A stretch of DNA of 64,000 nt from assembly GCA_029532625.1 (NCBI GenBank), contig JARFXM010000009.1, forward strand, positions 2,232,001 through 2,296,000. Direction: 5' to 3'. The DNA is from Lomentospora prolificans. Its lineage: Eukaryota > Ascomycota > Sordariomycetes > Microascales > Microascaceae. A program made the position numbers and the translations under genes. The notes under the pieces were generated by a model. That model was not told where the DNA came from. It made no database searches and saw nothing but the letters and a program-made list of their open reading frames with translations. Below, one piece after another: positions 57,906-64,000 of this stretch (the stretch's first letter is position 1; each line of letters starts with the position of its first letter).

Positions 57906-59183
57906 TCAGCTCGGCTTCGAGGAAGATTTCAGCTGCGAACTCTTTCGCATGGGCGTGCTTGAGCCGAACGGGCTCGAAGCGCCTCTGGGTGTCGCGTTGC
58001 CAACTCGACTTAGCAAGCGCTGGGCGGCAGGTGTAAGGCCGCCTGTGACCCGTGGACTAGACGGGAATGTGGGAGCTCGAGTTCTTTCAACTTTGCCTGT
58101 GAATCCGTTTCTAGACGACTCTCGCCTTGACTGAGAAATTCGCTCTACCATTTTATGATGAAGAGTCTCTCGTTTTCTCTTGTCCTGGATTTTAAAGGGA
58201 TTTGGTGTCGCATCTCCAGGTCCGAGGTCGATTAGAGGTAGAGACCTCTCAGGCGGCTCTGGGTCATCTTCATCGTCCACAAACTTGTAGCCGTTGACCC
58301 GCGGGGTCTCATCCCCACCGGTGAGCACGCTGTCTGTTCGAAACGCCTCACGTACTTGCCCGTTCACAGCGTCCCTGATTTCCGAAAGTGTAGGTGAAGG
58401 CGGCCTTGCTGGTATTATCGGTTGTGGAACCCTTGTATTTTCGTAAACAACTCGCTTGGCAGATGCAGCCTCAGCTCTCTGGAGAGGAGTCTGGTAGTCG
58501 TCGTCGACACCTTCTGGCATAAACATGAGCGAGTTTTTAGGTTTTGCGTTCCAAGTATCAGGTCGCGCCGGTCGATCATCCGATTCTTGAATCTCCTTCT
58601 TACCCTCAATGAGAAGGCGTTCGTTGATTTCTCGTTGCTTGAGCATCTGCTTCGAAGGTAACTTGTTTCCATTCCATACCCAGCTGTTCTTGTCCGCACG
58701 CTTCTGGTTCTGTTTGTCCACAAGCTTATAGAAGCTCTCGTTATCCTCGCTCGTGTAGGTCGATTGAAACTTGCCCAAGCTAACATTAACATTGATTTCC
58801 ACCTTACGTTCGATGATGGTCTCCGTTGTGGAAGCAGGAGTAGCGGAACCGTACAACGAAGGAGTCCGGCCACCAGCCGCTGTGGAGGGTGCGGGTGTCG
58901 CGTGCCTCGCCGGCGTCAGGGCCTGGCGCAGGCGTTGGTCGGCATTGATGATCCATGACGCATTATTCGATTCGAGCGCGTCGAGGTATTCGTGTTGGGC
59001 TTCGGTCTCTTGTAGTCCCGGAAAGAAGTCGCGAGCGATAATCTTGGACAAAGCTTCGGTATACGAGTCTTCGTCGATGACCTTTTTCGGACGTTTGATG
59101 CGCTTGACTTGGGGTGGCGGAGGCATCAACTCCGTGTCGTCGCGCTTGCGCACGAGCGCCATCGAGTTAGGCGGAGGACTCAT
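57906..59183 (-). CDS. ESS2: Spliceosome-associated protein of the ESS2/DGCR14 (Bis1) family
   Basis: A single exon gives 425 residues. ESS2 family proteins associate with the spliceosomal C complex; the fission-yeast member is Bis1. Conserved segments appear in order: VIDEDSYTEALSKIIARDFF, PGLQETEAQHEYLDALESNN, LGKFQSTYTSEDNESFYKL, and the pair KNSWVWNGN and KNSLMFMPEG, which are strong family marks. The middle region ARPPSPTLSEIRDAV and the C-terminal TPNPFKIQDKRKRE and LTPAAQRLLSR are also typical. The tail is Ser/Arg-rich. The ATG at 59183 (MSPPPNSMALVRKRD) is chosen; the frame extends further upstream only through a GTG. The gene is head-to-head with PP5. Confidence 0.92.
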   Translation of the reverse strand: MSPPPNSMALVRKRDDTELMPPPPQVKRIKRPKKVIDEDSYTEALSKIIARDFFPGLQETEAQHEYLDALESNNASWIINADQRLRQALTPARHATPAPSTAAGGRTPSLYGSATPASTTETIIERKVEINVNVSLGKFQSTYTSEDNESFYKLVDKQNQKRADKNSWVWNGNKLPSKQMLKQREINERLLIEGKKEIQESDDRPARPDTWNAKPKNSLMFMPEGVDDDYQTPLQRAEAASAKRVVYENTRVPQPIIPARPPSPTLSEIRDAVNGQVREAFRTDSVLTGGDETPRVNGYKFVDDEDDPEPPERSLPLIDLGPGDATPNPFKIQDKRKRETLHHKMVERISQSRRESSRNGFTGKVERTRAPTFPSSPRVTGGLTPAAQRLLSRVGNATPRGASSPFGSSTPMRKSSQLKSSSKPS

Positions 59184-59823
59184 CTTTATTTCCGAAATAG
59201 AAAAGAGCACTGTCACGTCCTTGATGTGAAGTCTGGTTGCGATGGGTCGACAGGCAGCAGGGCCATAGCTCAGAACTCCGAAGGCTGCCTAGAAGGTGAT
59301 GGTGTACGGGTGATGATGCAAAAGGTGATTGACACTGATCACTGATCACTCATCAAGGCCCCACCAAAAAAAGATTATCAGCCAAAGGCGCGGGAAGGCA
59401 CAGTACAGTGTTTCCGTTTCCGGTATTCTGCCAGGTCCCCTGCTCGGGTTATCGTCGGCTATAGCTGGACAGTAACTAGCCTAGCGGGGTGCTCGGTCTC
59501 TCCGGGGCGAACCAAACCATTGAAAGGTTATCGGACTGCAGCCTTGTCAGCGGGAGCGGCAAAGAATGTTCCTCGCCTCCCATTGAAACCCCACACATTC
59601 CAGAAGGTCCTATGCTCACAGACCTATTTTTCGGCGGCAAAAACGTCTCCAACTTCCTCTCTCTTACACCTCGCTGCACCCCCCCCCCCCCTTTTCTTTT
59701 GCTTCAGCTCACGAATTTGCTTGTTTCCACCATCGCTATTCTTAACTCACTTTGTATCTCGAACCCCTTCCTCTGTCTCCTACCATCTAATATCTGCAGG
59801 CGGCCTCGGACATTTCCATCAAG
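59184..59823. promoter_or_regulatory. Shared promoter region of ESS2 and PP5
   Basis: 640 bases between the start codons. A poly-C run of about 14 (59679-59693) sits in a pyrimidine-rich leader before the PP5 ATG. TGATCACTGATCACT-type direct repeats lie near 59336-59349. No gene supported. Confidence 0.55.
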
Positions 59824-61614
59824 ATGGCCACGGCCGAAGAGCAAGCAGTCCAGCACAAGAATGAGGGGAACAAGGCGTTTACGCAACACGACTGGCCCAA
59901 GGCCATTGAATGCTATACGAAAGCTATCGAGCTGAATGACAAAGAGCCTACATTCTTTTCGAACCGTGCCCAGGTACGTCCGCCGGCGCCCAATTTTGCC
60001 CCACTTCACACCCGGAGCCGTGCTGTAGCTAACGGCGGACTGCTATCTCTAGGCAAACATCAAATCCGAAGCCTACGGATATGCGATTGCCGATGCGACG
60101 AAGGCGATTGAACTCAACCCCAAGTTTGTCAAGGTCCGTACCACTCCCCGTCTACGATCCGAGTCCCGAGCTCTTGTACGCCCACGTGCTCACCTTCCAT
60201 AGGCGTACTTCCGGAGAGGCCTCGCCCTCGCCGCCATTCTAAAACCCAAAGATGCGCTTAAGGACTTTAAGGAATGCATCAAACTTGATCCCAGTAATAA
60301 GGATGCCAAATTGAAACTTTCGGAGTGTCAAAAGATCGTGCGCCAACTCGACTTCTTTGCCGCCATCGAAGTTGGTGACGAACCGTCCGCCGCCGAAGGT
60401 CTTGATCTCGACTCCATGGTAGTAGAGCCCGGCTATGACGGCGTACGACTTGGCGATGAGATGACGCAAGAGTTCATCGATGATATGATGGAGCGGTTCA
60501 AGAATGGCAAGAAGATCCACAGGAAATACGTCTACCAAATAGTCATTGCTGTGAAGAAGCTCGTATACGATGAGCCCACCATGGTGGAGATGGAAATTCC
60601 GGACGATGTCAAGCTCACCGTCTGTGGAGACACCCATGGTTTGTGCACTCCTCGGCGCGCATATCCGCAAGGCTCTGGTTCCCTGTTACTAATTGACCCC
60701 ACTAGGCCAATACTTCGATCTTATGGAACTGTTCAGGCGGAACGGCACGCCTAGTGACAAGCACTGGTACCTATTCAACGGTGATTTTGTCGACCGCGGC
60801 TCATGGTCCACAGAGATTGCTCTATTGCTGTACGCCAACAAGTGGCTCAGGCCCAAGCAGTTTTTCCTCAACCGTGGTAACCACGAGACGGACGACATGA
60901 ACCGCGTCTACGGCTTCGAAGGCGAGTGCAAGGCAAAGTACAACGAGAGGGTTTTCAAGCTCTTCTCCGAAAGTTTCTCGGCGCTGCCCCTCGCGACTCT
61001 CATCGGCTCCAAGTACCTCGTTCTCCACGGTGGTCTCTTCTCCGATGACAACGTTACTCTAGACGACATCCGCAAGCTTGACAGGCATAGTCAGCGCCAA
61101 CCCGGCCAATCTGGCCTTATGATGGAGATGCTTTGGACCGATCCTCAGGATGCTCCCGGCAGGGGACCCAGCAAGCGAGGTGTCGGTCTGCAATTTGGCC
61201 CCGATATTACCGAGCGGTTCTGCGAGAAGAACGGATTGGAGGCCGTTATTAGGAGCCATGAAGTCCGCATGGATGGATATGAGGTGCAACATAACGGCAG
61301 GTGTATTACTGGTAAGGCCCTCCCAGTATTTGCAAGCAGTCCACAAATCAAGACATGCGCGACGCTAACATGAATTTGCTTCAAGTCTTCTCCGCACCCA
61401 AGTACTGTGATGCGACCGAGAACAGGGGAGCATATATCAACATTGGTCCGGACTACAAGCTACAATACCAGCAGTTTGATGCCGTTCCTCATCCCGATAT
61501 TAAGCCAATGGTAAGCGATTAATCTTACCCCTCCGTTCTATCACTAGATGTATCATTAACGGTGTTTTTTTATAGGCATATGCTCAAAACTCGCTTATGT
61601 CCTCACTAATGTAA
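59824..61614 (+). CDS. PPT1: Serine/threonine protein phosphatase 5 (TPR-containing PP5/Ppt1)
   Basis: Six exons, 59824-59973, 60053-60133, 60203-60638, 60706-61311, 61386-61510 and 61576-61614, give 478 residues. PP5 dephosphorylates Hsp90 and client proteins. Three TPR repeats occupy about residues 5-110 (HKNEGNKAFTQHDWPKAIEC, then YGYAIADATKAIELNPKFVK, then AYFRRGLALAAILKPKDALK); introns 1 and 2 fall between repeats. The PP2A-like catalytic domain has GDTHG (split by intron 3), NGDFVDRGSWS, RGNHETDDMN, VLHGGLFS, and FSAPKYCDATENRGAYINI. The C-terminus is AYAQNSLMSSLM in a 39-base last exon. All donors and acceptors are canonical, apart from weaker GTCCGT and GTTTGT donors, and phases agree. 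It is head-to-head with ESS2. Confidence 0.95.
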
Positions 61615-62005
61615 AACGGCGCAGAGATGTAAGAGTCGAAACATGCGCCAGCGTGAGTATATTGGATCTCCAGTGTCATTGGCTTGTTGGCCCTCTAAAG
61701 GTTAATATATTGCCAACGTGGATAGCGAACCAGCTCTGTACAGTGTATTGATGCATCTGAACAACCGAGTTAAAGAGAAAAGTTTCTAAACTGGCGTCGG
61801 GAGAGAGAGTTTGCAAATGGTTTTGGGGGAGGCGGGCTTTGCATCCATCATACCCACAATGAATTTAGAGCAGCGAGTAAAAATACAAGCAAATGGTATC
61901 TTTCTTTCGAGGTACATGAGAAACATAAAATGTGAAAGGAAAATCTAAGTGGAACCGAAGAAGGAGAGTTCGTGAAACTGCAACGCTTCCACTTCTTCTA
62001 CCCCT
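61615..62005. other. Convergent intergenic region between PP5 and POP8
   Basis: Two 3' flanks with A/G-rich patches; no coding sequence seen. Confidence 0.6.
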
Positions 62006-62443
62006 TTACGACTTCCACACGTCCTCCTGCCCGTCACGGCCAACCATGCAGCCCAGCCAGTCGGAGCACTGAAGCAGCCTCAAGACGACGCGGGCCCCGC
62101 CATCAGTGGTCCCCGGCCAGGCGGTGACGGCGGCAGCGAACGCCGCGAGGTCCGGGGAGGGCACGCGCACCCAGGCCCGGTTCCCGCGCACCTTGAGCAG
62201 GTCGACGGGGATGGCGCTGCCCGTGTCGCCGAGGAAGCGGGCGAGGGCGGAGGCGCAGTAGGAGCGGACCTGGAGGTCGTCGAGCTCGGGTTGATGGGAT
62301 GCCGGGTCGGAGGAGGAGAGCTCGAGGTGGGCGTAAGAGAAGGGTGCCGAGCGGATGGTGTGGGTGCGGATTTCTGCGGATTTCTTGGCCTTGTGGGGAG
62401 GAGAGGTGTGGGTGAGTTGGATGTCTTCCATTGGGGTGGTCAT
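62006..62443 (-). CDS. POP8: RNase P/RNase MRP protein subunit Pop8-like
   Basis: A single exon gives 145 residues. Pop8 is a small Alba-type partner in RNase P and RNase MRP, which process pre-tRNA and pre-rRNA. The body shows a small alpha/beta domain: FSYAHLELSS, then LQVRSYCASALARFLGDTG, then VDLLKVRGNRAWVRVPSPDL followed by FAAAVTAWPG, then ARVVLRLLQCSDWLGCMVG, which fits fungal Pop8-like proteins. The ATG at 62443 is used; upstream in-frame sequence has no ATG before a TTG at 62503. A ten-codon upstream frame (62472-62440) ends in a TGA that overlaps this ATG as ATGA. It is head-to-head with SPT4. Assignment rests on overall pattern, so some doubt remains. Confidence 0.8.
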   Translation of the reverse strand: MTTPMEDIQLTHTSPPHKAKKSAEIRTHTIRSAPFSYAHLELSSSDPASHQPELDDLQVRSYCASALARFLGDTGSAIPVDLLKVRGNRAWVRVPSPDLAAFAAAVTAWPGTTDGGARVVLRLLQCSDWLGCMVGRDGQEDVWKS

Positions 62444-62472
62444 GATTGTTGGGGAGGTTGTCTTTGTTCCAT
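62440..62472 (-). promoter_or_regulatory. Upstream open reading frame overlapping the POP8 start codon
   Basis: A ten-residue frame (ATG at 62472) ends with TGA whose first two bases are the last two of the POP8 ATG, giving ATGA. Such overlaps can make translation of the main frame depend on termination-reinitiation. Whether the transcript starts upstream of 62472 is unknown. Confidence 0.4.
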
Positions 62473-62955
62473 GCCGGGTTGGAAGTTGGGAATCCGAGCT
62501 CAAAGCGTTTGCTTTTCCGTGGAGGGTCTAAGTTGATATTGCTGGCTCCAGGAGATGGATTGAAGTGAGGCATGGAAAATCTTGGGTGTGGATTACAAAG
62601 TAGCACTATAGTTAGCGGTCGGTGCAGCCCTGTGGCCCCGCTAGAATGGTACACCGAGCCGGCACTGATCATGTCGTTTCAGGGCCTGGCGAGCTGGGAT
62701 GATTGGGCCGGGGCAGTTGGCTCTAGCGGGCTATTAGCCAGCTGGAATGTCATGGTGGGTAACCCAATTTCATAAGCCGGCCACCATCCATCCTCACCTG
62801 CGAATCCCTGAAACTCACGGGCCGCATTTGCTTCCCTTGCATCCAACCTCAAGAGACGCAGGGAACTTCAACCTCCGCTCCCTCCGTCACGAAAACCACC
62901 ACCGAAGCTATCTCGACGCCACCCCTCGACAGCCACAGAATACCGAAACCCCGTC
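62444..62955. promoter_or_regulatory. Shared promoter region of POP8 and SPT4
   Basis: 512 bases between two start codons, C-rich toward SPT4. Apart from the short upstream frame of POP8, nothing coding is seen. Confidence 0.55.
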
Positions 62956-63558
62956 ATGTCGCAACACAACTTTGTCACCCCCGGCCAGCAGCGCTACCTC
63001 CGCGCCTGCATGGTTTGCTCGATCGTCATGACCTACAGCGTAAGCACTCTCGATCGTCTCCCTTGGCACCCTTCCACCCGAGAGATCCAAACAGCACCGG
63101 AGGCTGAGAAGGAGAGGAAAAAAAAAAAAAAACCAATCGAGGAAGGCTAACCTAGGCTCTCATATTCCCACATCTACAGCGTTTCCGCGACGAAGGCTGC
63201 CCCAACTGCGAAGAATTCCTCCATCTCGCCGGCTCCCAGGACCAAATCGAGAGCTGCACCTCCCAGGTCTTCGAGGGCGTCATCACCCTCTCCAACCCCG
63301 GCAAGAGCTGGGTCGCCAAGTGGCAGCGTCTTGACGGATACGTCCCTGGTCTCTACGCGATTAAGGTGTCGGGTCAGCTTCCGGACGATATCAGGCAGAT
63401 GATTGAGGATGAGTATAGGATACAATATATCCCGTATGTCCTGTCCCGCCCCTGTTTCCGCCCGGTTCGGATGGAGAATTGCGCGCGAAATCGGATTGAT
63501 ATGGCTGCTAACACGGCGATGTAGACGCGACGGAAGCGCCACCGAAATTGATACTTGA
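62956..63558 (+). CDS. SPT4: Transcription elongation factor Spt4
   Basis: Three exons, 62956-63039, 63180-63433 and 63525-63558, give 123 residues. Spt4 pairs with Spt5 (DSIF) on RNA polymerase II and supports processive elongation. The N-terminal zinc ribbon has C18-x2-C21 (RACMVCSIV) in exon 1 and CPNC (DEGCPNCEEFL) at the start of exon 2. It is followed by the conserved TSQVFEGVITLSNPGKSWVA and VPGLYAIKVSGQLPDDI. The chain ends RDGSATEIDT in a 34-base last exon. Donors are GTAAGC and GTATGT, GCTAAC branch sites precede both acceptors, and phases agree. Intron 1 contains a 13-base A run (63120-63132). The gene is head-to-head with POP8. Confidence 0.95.
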
Positions 63559-63787
63559 TATGTGGAATGGGCTTGGGCATTGGAGAATCAAGGGATCAAA
63601 TACCAAAAGAGAAAAAATTGCGAGGCGTTAAGGGCACGAGGATAACACCGTGTGTACACTATCCACTAAGAGATGAAATTCTATCCGTTGTATTCATGAG
63701 GGTATCGTAAATTGACATGTAATATGGAATCATACAAGTACAGGAAGCAGACAAGACGTCTCCTTTCCTCGAGGATCTCGAGTCTAG

Positions 63788-64000
63788 TTAGAAGTTCTTT
63801 CGCTTTTTGGCAGATGGTCCCCCGAACCCGGGGGTATCCCGCGCTCGTTTCCTTTCCATCTCCTCTTTCATTATCCTTTCAGCTTCGCTCATCTTCTTGG
63901 GCTGCTCCGACATGACTTTCTTGTCCTTCTTCGCTTGCGCAAAAACGTTTTTAACCTGCGGCTTGGACGATGCTTTCATTGAAAAGCCAGCGAGCCCAGT
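63788..64000 (-). CDS. 3' part of a Lys-rich protein cut by the right edge; product not recognised
   Basis: The frame ending at 63788 is open to the window end at 64000, so the ATG at 63979 is probably internal. The visible tail is very basic and charged: KNVFAQAKKDKKVMSEQPKK, then MSEAERIMKEEMERKRARD, and ends GFGGPSAKKRKNF. The last segment looks like a nuclear localisation signal, and a nuclear or nucleolar protein is likely, but I do not recognise the family. The opposite strand is a few hundred bases past the SPT4 stop, so the two genes converge. Confidence 0.6.
   Translation of the reverse strand, partial: TGLAGFSMKASSKPQVKNVFAQAKKDKKVMSEQPKKMSEAERIMKEEMERKRARDTPGFGGPSAKKRKNF

Noticed and set aside
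1..64000. CRISPR array, bacterial operon or phage genes
   Set aside because: No regularly spaced repeats and no bacterial gene organisation; intron-rich genes show a fungal nuclear genome.

Overview
The window is nuclear chromosomal DNA of a filamentous ascomycete, most likely a Sordariomycete or close relative (inferred from protein content, not tested). Most genes carry short introns of about 50-190 bases with GT donors, CTAAC/CTGAC-type branch sites and YAG acceptors. The proteins are ascomycete housekeeping types, and promoters are CT-rich with poly-A or poly-purine tracts. There is no sign of a bacterial, viral, CRISPR or intact transposon component.

I can support 23 protein-coding genes, two of them cut by the window edges. 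Left block (1-28 kb): tail of an unrecognised gene; an FMN-dependent nitronate monooxygenase with a peroxisomal-type C-terminus; mitochondrial ribosomal protein bL34m; a 3.6 kb gene-free stretch; a secreted class-3 lipase; a divergent RAD7/RAD16 pair; a flavin monooxygenase; TIM22 divergent from the SNF1/AMPK beta subunit; KAE1; EPL1.

Middle block (28-48 kb): calcineurin B (CNB1), then about 19 kb holding only one gene I can support, a Gln/Ser/Tyr-rich protein at 37.7-39.1 kb. Both flanks (8.4 and 9.4 kb) lack recognisable coding sequence or transposon protein remnants. They hold A-rich tracts, CCAGC/GGCT-rich patches and short motif clusters.

Right block (48-64 kb): a dense housekeeping run of mitochondrial uS9m, eEF1B-gamma, an FCP1/NIF-domain protein whose frame is interrupted, RRP36, COQ8, ESS2/Bis1, PP5 phosphatase, POP8, SPT4, and the tail of a Lys-rich protein at the right edge.

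Functional links: RAD7 and RAD16 products form the global-genome nucleotide excision repair complex, and here their genes share one 690 bp promoter region. Other head-to-head pairs are TIM22/SNF1-beta, EPL1/CNB1, uS9m/eEF1B-gamma, ESS2/PP5 and POP8/SPT4. Two signalling subunits, SNF1-beta and CNB1, both begin with N-myristoylation-type MGN starts. I did not find a clearly new multi-gene system. The best leads are the RAD7-RAD16 arrangement, the 19 kb gene-poor island around one low-complexity regulator candidate, the interrupted NIF-domain gene with an altered catalytic motif, and several compact motif clusters. All exon borders were read by eye and need transcript data.
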